A program made the position numbers and the translations under genes. Below, in pieces: positions 11,287-22,439 of a stretch of 64,000 bases of DNA; within the stretch, counting starts at the first letter, position 1; the number at the start of each line of letters is the position of its first letter. Origin of the DNA: Basidiobolus meristosporus CBS 931.73. Lineage: Eukaryota; Basidiobolomycota; Basidiobolomycetes; Basidiobolales; Basidiobolaceae. The notes beneath the pieces were generated by a model. The model had not been told where the DNA came from, ran no database searches, and saw nothing but the letters and a program-made list of their open reading frames with translations. The DNA lies in NCBI GenBank assembly GCA_002104905.1, contig MCFE01000135.1, positions 62,001 through 126,000 on the forward strand. Reading direction: 5' to 3'.

Positions 11287-11661
11287 CTAACCTAAGAACT
11301 CAACATCTTTGTGTTCAAACTCACACTTCTCCTGTTTGGTATAGAGGCCAGCAGTGTCAAGTTTGGTCAAGACTTTTTTGACACAGAAGTCATATTCTTC
11401 TTGGGTCTTGGAGTAGATCAAGATATCATCAAGGTAGATAACCACAAATTGGTCAAGGTATTCACAGAATATGTCATTCATCAGGTGTTGAAATACAGCT
11501 GGGGCATTGGTGAGGCCAAATGGCATTACATTATATTCAAAGTGACCATATCTTGTTCTGAATGCAGATTTCCATTTGTCACCAGGCTTGATCCTGACAA
11601 GGTTATATGCACCTCTGAGGTCAATCTTAGTAAATACCTTGGCAGCAGAGAGTTGATCCAA
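11287..11661 (-). pseudogene. Gypsy reverse transcriptase core
   Basis: 124 residues covering RT motifs: [17 protein letters not shown] (motif A, with the catalytic Asp), [13 protein letters not shown]-type motif B (seen as [17 protein letters not shown]), YLDDILIYS (motif C) and [13 protein letters not shown]. The reading ends at a stop where most gypsy RTs continue into the connection domain. Homologous sequence also continues upstream to about 11850 ([19 protein letters not shown]), broken by stops. Confidence 0.88.
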
Positions 11662-12550
11662 AAGGGTGTTGATCAGTGGAAAAGGGTACCGGTTCTTGAT
11701 TGTGATCTTATTCAGTGCATGGCAGTCTACACATATTCTTAGGGTATTGTCCTTTTTTTTAACAAAGAGGATTGGAGCACCAGTTGGGGACTTAGAGTGC
11801 CAAATAAAATCTATCTGGAGGTTTTCTTGAATATAGCCATGGAGTTATTTCATCTTGGGGTGCAAGAGGATGTAAATAGGACCAAAAGGTGGGGCTTTTC
11901 CTTCTTTAAGGTCAATGGGGCAATCATAGGGCCTATGGGCTGAGAGTAGTTTGGCTTTCTTCTTGTCAAAGACATGGGCAAACTCTTAATACTTGGCAGG
12001 TATTTCATTGGAGGGGGTTCCTTCAGTGATGATGGGCTTCTGGGTCTGGGGTAGCATAGGAAAGGATACTTCTTTACCTGAAAAATCAAGTGGTTTAATG
12101 GAGTTGACATGGTGGATTCTGGGGAATGTCAGGATTTTGGTCTTGCAGTAGATAGCTGGGTTATGGTGACTACTCCATGAGCTTCCAAGGACTATGGAGT
12201 AGTGGGGAGAGTTGATGATGCTGAATGCTAGTGTCTTGTGGTGACCAGTACTGGACAGCTGGAGTAGACATGTCTCATGGGTAATAGCACCAGAAGAGAG
12301 GGACCTTCCATCAATAACTTCTACTTAGACAGGATAGGATTTCAGGACAGCAGAGATTTTGTGCTTCTGGACAAATAACTGGTCAATGAAACAGGAGGAA
12401 GCACTAGAATCTAGAGGGCAAGGACACAGACAGGGCTGGATTCAAGGAAGTGGATGTTGACAGGCATTCTCAAGGACTGGATGGACTTGGTAGCGTATGA
12501 TGTTTCTTGTATGTGCTGGATTTTCATTGGAGGGTCCAGTTGCAAGCCTG

Positions 12551-13483
12551 TCATTGTAACTGGACATTGGAGTTTTCCAATAATTTAGGAGATGGTTGTT
12601 CACAGGATGATTGCAGGAGCTTGAAGCTGGACTTCTTGTTTGGAAAAGACTTGGCAAAGTGGCCTGGCTGGCCACTGTAAAGGCAGAGATTTGCCTGTTG
12701 ATGTCTAGATCTTTCTTCTTTTGTGAGTTTCTTATATTTAGTACTGTCAGTTTGCATAGGATCAATAGGCTTAGTATTGGGTGACTGGATTACTGGGAAG
12801 GAGGTAGGCTGATAAGTATGTTGGAATTTTTGTTTCTTCTGGAAAAGACAATTGTCACATTGGATTGCTTGATGAATAGCTTCACCCAAGGGGGTTGGGT
12901 TAGGGAGAGTGAGAAGTAGGTCATTGACTTCATCATTGAGCCCATCCTGAAATTGTCTAATTAGGGCAGTGTCACCCCAAAGGCTCAAATCACTGGCTGG
13001 TAGCCAGAACTCAGAAGCATACAAGGATGCACATCTGTTTCCTTGCTCCAAGTTCTTGATCTTGTTGGCAGCAGTTCTGGCTTGGTCAATGTTGCCAAAT
13101 GTTAGCTCCATTTCTGTGAGGAAGGCATGGTAGTTGCTGAGTAGAGGTGAGTTGGTTTCCATCAAAGGGGAGAACCATATCCAGGCAGCTCCAGTAAGCA
13201 AGTTAGAGATATAACCAACTTTTGCTTGATCTGTTGGCAACCAATTGGGTTGTAACAACCAGTGGTGTTTCACAATGTTGACAAAACCTTGGAGTTCATT
13301 CTGGGAGCCACTGAGCTTGGTAGTGGAAGTGATCTTGGGATCATGGCAGGAGGGAGCCTGGATAGGCTCTTGCACATTTTGGCTCTGGAGCTGAGCAACA
13401 GAGTTTCTGAGGTTGGCATTGTCTTGTTGCAACTGGGCAAAGGCAGCCAGAAGACTTGCAAAGTTATGCTCTGGGCTGGACAT
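12551..13483 (-). pseudogene. Gypsy gag with damaged zinc knuckle
   Basis: 310-residue reading. An N-terminal coiled coil (LLAAFAQLQQDNANLRNSVA) is followed by the retrotransposon gag core (AAWIWFSPLM ... FGNIDQARTAANKIKNL). Near the C-terminus the zinc knuckle reads CLYSGQPGHFAKSF where CxxCxxxxHxxxxC is expected, so two of the three cysteines are replaced (Ser and Phe). It packages element RNA in the family; this copy is unlikely to bind zinc. The start was chosen at the first Met before the coiled coil. Confidence 0.82.
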
Positions 13484-13539
13484 GTCATGGTAGCAGGAGG
13501 CGTAGAAGTCTCTTGAACATGTTCAGGAATACTGGATAT

Positions 13540-14030
13540 TGCTAGCTAATTTGTGGGCTATAAAGCCACTAGTTTGTCAAAAATACAATTATTGAGCCAC
13601 AATCCCCAGCTCTGAATAAGTTAGCATCACTACAGAAGGTACTGGCTTTAACATCCATTGATAGAGTATTGTACTAAAGCTTCCAATACTATAACAACTG
13701 TAAACTACACCAGCAGGGTAATAAAGTGAATGCAGCTTTGGCCATTAATCTTACAAAGATGCACTATCGTTGCCTTTAGAGGACAAGAATAGGGAAAGAT
13801 TCAGGGTGATACATATGGTAGGTATTCCGTTGCAAGTTCTTCTCAAGAACTTTGTGTAGAAGGCAGAGATTCACAGGTAAGTCAGGAGCACTGGTACTAT
13901 CTGGCACTATATTTAATAATTAGCCCTAAAGAAAGACCTATACAAAGCACTTATAGTGCCAGATAGTACCAGTGGACCAAGACAGTGCCATGCATTTTTG
14001 TGACATGCTACAAGCCACAGGAGCTAGATT
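13540..14030 (-). mobile_element. Gypsy leader / 5' LTR remnant
   Basis: Upstream of gag on the minus strand. It contains TGGGGATTGTGGCTCAATA (about 13610-13590) and sequence similar to 5880-6120 of the other LTR insertion (shared stretches near CCCTGCTGGTG, AGTTTACAGTTGTT and GGAAGCTTTAGTACA). No matching copy of the 3' LTR start (TGTCATGATC) is present, so the 5' LTR is truncated or replaced. Confidence 0.45.
13890..13973. repeat. 84-bp fold-back with perfect 22-bp inverted repeats
   Basis: Positions 13890-13911 (beginning ACTGGTACTATCTGG) are the exact reverse complement of 13952-13973, with a 40-bp AT-rich loop. The inner ends of the arms read CACTATA...TATAGTG. No target duplication is visible. 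It sits in the region upstream of the gypsy element. It could be a tiny MITE, a transposon-end relic or a strong hairpin. Confidence 0.7.
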
Positions 14031-14039
14031 CAGAGTGCC

Positions 14040-14310
14040 ATGGGTGTTGAGTACCAGATGCATATCTTCAATCCTTTTGTGCACTTACACATCCTGTACA
14101 ACACTGATCCAGAAAAAAACCTCAAAAGTTGGATTTTCTCCTGCATCATAGGTGAAATACAGGGGCTGCTTTTCATGAAGATGCAGAGCTATGTTTTACA
14201 CTCTGAGGCCTGGTATAGGCTGACTTGGCCTTTCTGGAACACTATGGCATTGAGTCTAATATTTCTCAGTCATTGCAGATCTCCAAAGCTTTGTCTGAGT
14301 GCTATTTAGG
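14040..14310. repeat. Dispersed repeat also present at 23.97-24.19 kb
   Basis: Sequence around GGGGCTGCTTTTCATGAAGATG and GGAACACTATGGCATTGAG resembles 23970-24190 (GGGGCTACTTTGCATG..., ATACTATGGAACTATTTGG) in the same orientation. No convincing coding sequence. It is probably a terminal or subterminal piece of a transposon. Confidence 0.4.
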
Positions 14311-14404
14311 GCCTCTTTAGCAGTCTGAAGCTCCTCACTATGGACTGAATAGGCATAGGCTAGGTTTGTACCTTTATTGATGTAGTAACTAGGGCTCTCT
14401 CTTG

Positions 14405-15490
14405 TCTGATTGGATTTATAATGGAATGATCACTTCTGGGATATTCCTGAGCACTGATTCAAGCTGAACCACAGCTGTAGGGTCCTCTGGAGTGAAAATA
14501 TTTTCATTATTTTGCTCTGATTTCATTGTGACAATTTGTGGACTTGGGATCAGATTTTTGTCATCATCTGATATCATTTTTTGAGAAACTTGAATTTTCA
14601 TTAAGCAGCACATCCCTGGACTTAATTAGCTTTTTTACCTTGTTACTGTAGAGTCAGTATGCCTTACTCTTGTTGCAGTAGCCCAAAAATATGCACTTTA
14701 CACCTGTTGGCTCATATTTTGACTGATTTTGGGCAGTTTGTTGGCATATGCTGTACACCCAAATATTTGTAGATGCTCTGCACTTGGTCTGTATCCATAC
14801 TATGCTTTAAATAGAGTACAATCACAAGGTATTTTGCTATAACTCCTATTATTAAGTTATACAGCTGTGGCAAATGATTCCACCCAAAGATCATAGGCTA
14901 ATTTTAAACATGGATTGTAGATCTTGCCATATCAATTGTTGATCTGCTTGCACATTCTGCTACTTCATTTTGCTGTGGGGATTATGGTACAGTAGTCTCT
15001 TGCTTTATCCCATGAATTCTGCAGAAGTGGATGCAGAGTTCTGTGGTATATTTTCCACCATTGTCAGAGTATATTTTCTTCATTTTTTCACCAGTTTCTC
15101 TCTCCACCATGCCTTTAAGCTCCTCAAACTTAGACAGAGCTTTTTCCTTTCTCTCCATAAGGTATACCCATGTGTGTCTTGTATAATTATCTGTAAAAGT
15201 ATTTAAATACTTGATCCAACCTAGAGATAAATCTTGCATAGGTCCAGACAGATCTGAGTGAATTAGACTAATATTTTGTTAGTTTTGATTAACCCAGAGC
15301 TTTGAATAGCTGTCTGACTTGTTTCCCATATATGCAGGCTTCACAGTACTCCAAGTTTGCTGGGGGATTAATTTTTACTCCAGAAATTAGCTGATCTTTG
15401 ATTACTTTGCACACATAATCAAATTGATGTGTCCAAATCCAGTGTCAAAGCATTGGTGTCTCTTCATTTAAGTTACTTATATTGGCTTCC
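14405..15490 (-). pseudogene. Ty1/copia retrotransposon fragment (integrase region)
   Basis: Minus-strand readings in order: a GAG-pre-integrase zinc segment near 15430-15300 (CEACIYGKQVRQLFK), integrase core at 15239-14982 (FTDNYTRHTWVYLM, then IYSDNGGKYT, the second catalytic Asp), continuing in other frames with SPQQNEVAE and a segment ending YKYLGVQHMPTN, then a post-integrase linker at 14613-14416. Order and motifs are those of copia pol upstream of RT. RT and RNase H are missing. The fragment abuts copy 3 of the charged-ORF repeat at about 15500. Confidence 0.82.
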
Positions 15491-15499
15491 AGAATATAA

Positions 15500-17230
15500 G
15501 TTAACTTTATGATCCATGAGGCCCTTGAGTGCAATGATGAGGAGTGGGCTTTTGTTCAAGAGGCTGTTAGGAGTCTAGCATGCCATCACCTTAAGGCTGG
15601 CATACCATGGGACCATCAGGAACTCATGGCCAAGCAGAATGCACTTGACTTGTGCAATGAGCATTATCCTGAATTCAAACAGGCAATCAGACTTTGAGAC
15701 AGCATTGGCATGCTAAGAAAGTATCTTAAGAATAGCAGAAACTATCAAAGACAGAAGAACAAGGGTGCCATGGCTAAAAACCAGCAGCTTCCTCAAGAGC
15801 CCATTACAAGCAGGGCTAAAAGCTCCAGACAGGCATCAAAGAGATGTCAGGTAGCTGGAAGAGTGCCAATTAGGGACAAGCAGGCAGACACAGATACACC
15901 AGCACAACATTTATTAAGGAAAAAGCATAGTAGCACTCAATAAGTCCTCAGTCAAAGTAGCAGACAAGGACCTGGCAGTAATAAGAACCAGTGGCTTTTA
16001 CAGGAGCCTGTCACAACTACGGTTGAGAGCTCAAGACAAGTGGAGAAGAAACTTCACATTGTCAGAAGAGTGACAGCAAGGGACAAACAGGCCAAAACAG
16101 ATGTGTCAGAGCAGAGCTTATTAAGGAGAAAATGCAGTTCTGTACAAGAAGCACTCAGACAAAGTAGCAGTGAAAGACCTGGCAGTGATAAAGGGAAAGG
16201 AAAAGGGAAAACTGTCTACCCAAGCCTGAGATGGGGAGGCATGCAAAAAAAACTGCAGTTCTTGTCAGTTAATGCTGCTAGCCCAGGACATACTGAATCC
16301 CATCATAGCCAAGAAGAATTACCAACAAGAAAACAGCTGTTTTCACAGGAGATGGAAGCGCAGCCAGTTGACCTATACTCCAGCAAGGTAGATGAGTTTG
16401 CCAAAAAGGGTAATTTGTCTACCACAGCCTCCACAGCCTCCATTTTTGACAGAGTGGAGATCTTGCAGACAGACAAGGCCACAATATCAAGAGCTCAAAA
16501 GCTATCACAATGCCTTCAGTGGAGTTTTTGAACAATAATAGGCACACCAAGAGGTTGCAGTACTTCTTCAGGAGCCGTGCTCAAGAAAATGCACTGGAAT
16601 ATTGCAAGTATTTATTGCAATGACTGGCAGATGAGGTGCTATATCTTGCAGTGCTGGCTGAAGACTAGGACTTGTGGGAACCAGTTAATGAATAGTGGCA
16701 TAAAGCCATTGGGTTCCCACCATAGTTGTGGAACCAGAGCATTACAGCAGAAATAGTTATTGAGTGGTAGATTTTAATGGAGTTACTTGATGAGTGAGGG
16801 GTTGAGTGTGATGTTAGTGTAGCATATAGGGACTTGTATAGGTCAATACAATTGGCAATTGAGGCACAACTAAAGCTTTAACTGAAAAAATCAATTTGTA
16901 TACATGAAAAGTAAGAGAAATGGTTGAGTCAGGAAGTAAGGAGTGTGAAAAGAGGCAATAGCCAATCAAAGCACATAAACATAGGAGGTGATAGTGTCTG
17001 GGATCAGAAAGTGAGCAAATTGGCAGGGAACCAACCAAAAGTCACTTTTATATTGTTGTGATGAGAAGTTTTGACCAAGTTCTTTGTGAAATATGGGGAG
17101 CAATTATTTTTCAATGGTCTCTGCACAGTGTCCTGATAGGATCACTACCTCTTAGTCACGGGACTTTAAATTTGTAACAGCCTTTTGCCAAGATCATTAC
17201 AATAACTTTTCAATGGGAACAGGTCATTTA
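15500..17230 (+). pseudogene. Charged-ORF repeat family, copy 3 (best preserved)
   Basis: Plus-strand readings: 15509-15697 (62 residues, HHLKAGIPWDHQELMAKQN), 15710-15943 (MLRKYLKNSRNYQRQKNKG then charged repeats), and 16040-16531 (163 residues). The latter two contain tandem units of about 75 residues built around QEP-(I/V)-T-x-R-A-x-S-S, RDKQA(K/D)TD and QEALRQSS, followed by a Gly/Lys-rich run and a Ser/Glu/Gln-rich tail. One in-frame stop (about 15942) and a frame change split the ORF. The 3' segment (about 16740-17060) matches 160-900 in reverse. No family recognised. Strong charge and tandem repetition suggest a nucleic-acid or scaffold role, without proof. Confidence 0.55.
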
Positions 17231-17259
17231 TATTCTGTTTAGCCTTAGATTGCTGATGC

Positions 17260-17350
17260 TCCCATGGTATGCTGGCATCATGGTGATGGTATACTAGACT
17301 TCTTATAGCCTCTTGAATATTAGCCCACTCCTCATCATTGCACTCAATCC
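17260..17350 (-). repeat. Short fragment of the charged-ORF family
   Basis: Matches, in reverse orientation, the segment at 15520-15610 and 6730-6830 (shared CCTCATCATTGCACTCAA). It is a stray fragment between copy 3 and the tnp2 copy B. Bases 17350-17700 show nothing I can name. Confidence 0.5.
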
Positions 17351-17699
17351 CTATGAAAAATAATCTGGTCTCACAGGTGGATCCAATCCAGGTCAGCCAT
17401 CAGGATCCTGTTAAGAAGCTGTTGTAATACCAGCAGCTTGGAATTAGTGACCCTCTTAGTGATCTTATGATGGGATCACAAGGGCATTTTGCTAATTTTA
17501 CCGCCTAATAAAGTGATAAAACTTGACAGGGCTTGATTGGTGCTGTGACAATCATTGCATGGTATTACTGCAAACTTATTGCACTCTACAACTATTTTGA
17601 ATGGATGCAACTGGCCAGGACATCTAATTGCCTTATATGGCAAGAAACTTGATGTTATTTTGAAAAGCTCTTAGCAAGACTCTGATGACATTATAGTGG

Positions 17700-20290
17700 C
17701 AGTATGGTGGCCCACAGCTGGTTCTGTATTATGCTACCATACCAATTTACCAGATGGTATTTCCTTTTTCTACCTCCCCTTGTGCAATTCATATATTCCA
17801 CTGTAGAATCAGCACTCTTTATTAGCTTACCCACTGCTACCTTGGGTATTCCACATATAGTTTGAATCAAAAAAATATGGCCTCCTGCTTACTAACCTCT
17901 ACAATCATGCACACCAGCCACAATTGATATACTTCTATCACCTCAACTTTATGGCTTTTTAGTGTGAAACTTGTAAAGTTGTCATATACCTTGTACTGCT
18001 GGTAACATATACATCTTGTAAACATATGCCTGCTTGTTGCCACTTCTGCCATGAATATCTCCTCAATATCTGCAAACAACTTCTTAGTATGTAGCCAATA
18101 TATTCCGTCTCCCTGCTGGATTCTAGTCCCCCTTATAGGTGTGCTTTGGCTTTTGTTTGTGTGAATTCTGTATTGAATGGTGTAGAAGTTGGCTTGTGAC
18201 CATGAGAAATCCGGCATATCTTGGTGGAGTTTTCCTAATAAAAATTAGTTGCTTATTGCTCCCAACCCAACTTTACATTACTTAACTGATTACCCATGCA
18301 TTGGGGCTGATTAGCTTCTTCATGCCATAGGCATAGGTGTCTGCATGTGCACATTTGTTCTCAGTATTTTCCAACTCTTCCTGGCTGTCCTGCATGTGCT
18401 AACTCCTCACATGCATGACAGACTTGAAGGTAATATTCTTGATGAGATTGGGATCTGGTAGTACCTGTGACTTGACTTGTCTCCCTATCTCCCCATACAT
18501 CTGCTTCATAGGAAACTCCCAAAAGGTGAAGCAAGGCCTGATATTCTCCACACACCATGCAAGATGGAGTAGAGAATGGACACAGTAGCAGCAGTGACCT
18601 ATGTGCTCAGCTTTATATTTGTAGTCTAGCTGCTCAAATCCTGTTACAAACTCCTTATACAACAGCTGTAGATGCATCAAGTTGGCATTGGTGATTTGCT
18701 TCTGGATAAATATTCCTACAATGTCCACATATGACTCCCAATGCTTCCAATGTACTCTTTGTAGAAATGGCTTCAGAACACCACTTGAATAAATACATAT
18801 CCAGTTCATCCAGTCTTTGCATTTGTATTGTTGCATATGCATATGAATATTAATTGGAGCCTGTGAGAAGTACTTAGGGTAGAAAATGCTCTGCAATACC
18901 TTGCCAGTTCTTTCAAATCTCTTGAGTATCTCAAAGGGCCCATTTAGCTTGAAATGCCCCATGTACAACTTGGTCATCATTACAGGGATATTGTGGAAAA
19001 GCAAGTGCATTGCTCTTAGTGGAAAGCTTTTGCACCAACAGATACCCTCTATCTTAGGTATTTCAGATTTCCAATTGCTTCAATATTCTAGCCAATGGCT
19101 AATAGCTTGCCAACTTTGCTGCAATTGCATGCAGATCTCTGTATGTTCTCTCTGCGGAAAGATGATGTTCTTAGTGCTGGTGTGTGGGCACTAATAATGT
19201 GTGTGAGTTATGGAGTAAATCACCTGGATCTCACACATTTGACAGCAATACCATCCATTATGCCAGGAAAAAGCTGCTTTCTTGCTGATGGCTGGGGTAT
19301 CTCCAATGCAGATAGTAATATACACTTTTACATGACGGCCACTTACTGCTATCCTGCTGGAAAGCATACAAAGTTCATCCAGCAATGGATACAGGTAGCT
19401 ATCCAGGTTGGATGGTGATTTAGGCCCAGATAACAGTGAGACTACCATCAGATTATTGCTCTGATGCTGTAAGATGGGCAGCAGATTCAGATTGATGAGA
19501 ATCAGTGGCCAGCAGGATTTGCAGGTAGAGTACTTTTTTAGTGAGAATCCATCAAGTGCTAAGGCAAAGGCATGGTCATACAATCCTTCAAAGTAGCGCT
19601 TGCTACTTAGCTGCTTGTAATGTTTGCCATCAAATATATTAGATATGTTTGTGCTTGATTGATACTGAGTGCAGTACTGTATAGGTTTGCAATATTTGTT
19701 GGACCGCATCAGCTTCCTCAGATGGGGTATTACTGGAATATATCTGGAGTGTGAACAATGTTTTCCCTCAATGGTGGTGGATATCTGACAACTTGGACAC
19801 ATTGCAATGGTAGCATTCTTGAATATGAATGCCATGTAACTATTAACACATGCTGGAATCAGGACAGTCTCTGGATCATATGTTGCCAGCTGCATGATGG
19901 TTGTCTACTTGTACCATGTATATGGTAAGTTGCATCCTGGAATGATTTTGACAAGAAGTAGTAATAAGTCCTCAAAGCCCCCATTACTGATATTAGTAGA
20001 AATGCACTACTTCTCTAGCTACAACATTACATCATTCACCAGTTGATGGATAACAGGGCTCACTTGGCTCCATAGAGTATCCTCAGCATTTGCTTCAATG
20101 GGTGTTGTCTTATTGCATATTGGGATTTGACCAGGCTCATATGTGGTACTGTTGTTAGGGGAGATAGGCTCAAAATCCATCAGTGAGCCTTCTTTGTCAG
20201 AGCTATCACTCTGCATGCCATATTCAGAAGGCTAAGGTGGGCCTAAAGGCATCACAAACTCACCTGACTCAGTTTGTGCAAGGTGACAAA
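17700..20290 (-). pseudogene. CACTA/EnSpm transposase (tnp2-like), copy B, best preserved
   Basis: Minus-strand readings: N-terminal acidic segment (20216-20019), the tnp2 domain (19895-19191, 234 residues), a second block (19010-18399, 203 residues) and a C-terminal block (18217-17867). The tnp2 block has MCPSCQ, HSRYIPVIPHL, DGKHYKQLSS, CWPLILINLNLLP, VSLLSGPKSP, LYPLLDEL, then CIGDTPAISK and CCQMC, in the order of the tnp2/Transposase_21 family. The second block has the family's P-K-Y-F, W-x-x-W and H-W-x-x-Y landmarks. Stops separate the blocks; some could be introns, but the same stops do not match other copies. Its 5' end meets copy C head-to-head at about 20290. Confidence 0.78.
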
Positions 20291-20294
20291 GACA

Positions 20295-21644
20295 GATTTG
20301 AATAAATGGCAAGATATTATAGAGTACCTGCTACCCAAGGTGCTCTCACAAGCTCTAATCAATATACATATGCATATGCAACTATGAAAAAACAAGGACT
20401 GGATGAACTGAATATGTGTTTATTCAAGTGGCATTCTGAAGCCATTTCTACCCAGAGTACATTGGAAGCATTGGGAGTCATATGTTGACATTATAGGAAT
20501 ATTTATCTGTACACAGATTGCCAATGCCAACTTGACACATCTACAGCTTTTGTAAAAAGAGCTTGTAACAAGAATTGAGTATCTTTACTATAAACATAAA
20601 GCTGAATGTGTAGATCTCTGTAGAAAAATACTGAGGACAGATGTGCATATGAAGACACCTATGCCTTTGCATTCAGAAGCTAAGCAGCCCTAATGCATAA
20701 GTAATTAGCTAAGTTACACATGGCTGGGTTGGACACAACAAACAACTAATTCTTATTGGGACAACATTACAAGTGTTGTAAGAGTCTTGGAGATATTGGA
20801 ACTGATTGGGAGGACAAATAGATGATGTGGTTTTCACTTAATGATTTATTGAATGTGAAGTAGTATTTATTCTTTCACATGGTCTTGGCATTACAAACAG
20901 GTAGTATAGGTGAAGGAAGGTTTCAAGAGCATGTGTGCAAAGCTTGGGGCTGTTTGGACAACTTTGAGAACTTTCATGTTCTGGGTGCCTGGTATTTGGT
21001 GAAATATTCCAAGTAAATCCCAACAAGGAATTTGGTCAGTATTTTCTAGGATTTGAAGATATTGATCTAAGTGACTAAGTTAGGTGAATATTTAGGTGGA
21101 ATTATGAATTTTTACAACAACCTGAGTATACCAGGTTTCTCTTGGTCACAAGCTGATTTCTACACCATTGAATACATAATTCACACAAGCAAGAGCCAGA
21201 GCACACCTATAAGGGAAACTAAAATTCAGTAGGGACAAGGTATATTTTAATCAAGTACCAAAAAGCATTTGTGGATATTCAAGAGGTATTCATGGCAAAA
21301 GTGATGACAACCAACCATATATTTACAAGATGTATATGTTACCAGTAGTACAAGGTATATGGCCACTTTGCAAGTATCACCTGGAAGTGTAATAAAGTTG
21401 TGGTAATAGGAGTATGTCATTTGCAGCAAGTGTTTGTGTAAATACTGGTTAGTAATCCAGAAGCCATAGTTTTTTTTGCTAATTCAACTGTTTATGAAAT
21501 GCCTATGGAAATTGTGGGTGAGCAAATAAGGATGCATAATTCTACAGTGGAATATATGAATTGCATAAGGGGAGGTAGAAAAATGAAATACCACTTAGTT
21601 GATTAGTATAGCAGCATCTTACAGGACTAGATGTAGGTCACCAT
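20295..21644 (+). pseudogene. CACTA tnp2, copy C, internally deleted
   Basis: Plus strand. 20306-20488 corresponds to the second tnp2 block of copy B (YRVPATQGALTSSNQ ... LDELNMCLFKWH). After an interruption at 20774-21119, sequence at about 21120-21640 matches the C-terminal block (17.7-18.2 kb, reversed), including the CACACAAGCAAGAGCCAGAG stretch. The tnp2 catalytic half is absent, so this is a non-autonomous derivative. It ends where a second 345-bp repeat begins. Confidence 0.6.
20774..21119 (-). repeat. 345-bp LTR/MITE-like repeat, copy 1
   Basis: Ends TGTTGTAA...TTACAACA are inverted. The sequence matches 21645-21992 (reverse), 23101-23443 and 23634-23955. Read on the minus strand it has an AATAAA-like signal about 70 bp from its start, as the better copy 2 shows with TATAAA upstream. 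It interrupts tnp2 copy C. No clean target duplication found. Confidence 0.65.
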
Positions 21645-21992
21645 TGTTGTAAAATTTGTAATTCTACCTAAATACTCACCTAACTTAGTCACTTAAATCA
21701 TTACCTTCAGATCCTAGAGAATAGTAACCAAAACCCTTGTTGGGATTTACTTAGAATATTTTCACCAAAATACCAGGTACCCAGAACATGGAAATTCTCA
21801 AAGTTGTCCAAGCTGCCTCAAACTTTGCACACATGTTCATGGGACCTTCTTAAGCCTATTCTACATATTCATTATGCCAAAATCATGTAAAAGTATAAAC
21901 ATTACTTTTATGTTCAATAAATCATCAAGTGAAAACCACATGATCTACTTGTTCTCCCAATCACTTCCAATATCTCCAAGACTCTTACAGCA
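21645..21992 (+). repeat. 345-bp LTR/MITE-like repeat, copy 2
   Basis: Starts TGTTGTAAAATTTG and ends CTCTTACAGCA. It contains GTATAAACATTAC followed by TTCAATAAATCATC, a TATA-then-polyA layout like a small LTR in plus orientation. The other three copies are in the opposite orientation. Confidence 0.65.
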
Positions 21993-22340
21993 AGCTTAAC
22001 ACCACAATTATCCCAGTAGAGGTCTTTATCAAGGCCTTCAATACACCATCACATTTTACAATCTAATACAACCGCTTATATTGGCTGGTTAGGTCTATTC
22101 AAATAGATGCAAGCCACATAAAGATTGTTAATATGCCATACACACCCCACAAAGGGACAATTGAAAACACTGTCAAGTTTATTACTTTATTTGACAGTAA
22201 ACTCAGCAGAATATCACTGTAATCCTGCTATAGGATTGCAATGAGGGTCAAGAGTTTGAAGCTGGGGGCAGCATAATGGCCTCATTGCAGGATCCTGAAG
22301 ACTAATCTAGATCATATATGCTGATGGCAGCATATTATAT

Positions 22341-22434
22341 TTCACAGTGTCAATGCTCATATGCACATGCAACCATACAAATGCAAGGACTGGATGAACT
22401 AGATATATACTTACTCAAGTGGCCTTTCAAAGAA
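22341..22434 (+). repeat. Short tnp2 fragment, copy D
   Basis: About 95 bp matching the ATGCACATGCAACNATACAAATGC / GGACTGGATGAACT part of the second tnp2 block (compare 18780-18850 reversed, and 20350-20440). It runs straight into copy 4 of the charged-ORF repeat. Bases 21993-22340 hold nothing I recognise. Confidence 0.5.
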
Positions 22435-22439
22435 ATCAC

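Larger units (their letters stand above)
8688..13516 (-). mobile_element. Ty3/gypsy retrotransposon with chromodomain, decayed
   Basis: On the minus strand the order is gag (13483-12551), protease region (about 12440-12100), reverse transcriptase (about 11800-11287), RNase H (about 11160-10680), integrase zinc finger (10564-10082), integrase core (9668-9284) and a C-terminal chromodomain (about 8850-8700). This order is that of chromoviruses. The RT keeps its YLDD active site. Several in-frame stops (for example near 11985, 11850, 11272 and 11233) and a 369-bp solo LTR inside integrase make it inactive. CpG is very rare across it. Confidence 0.88.
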
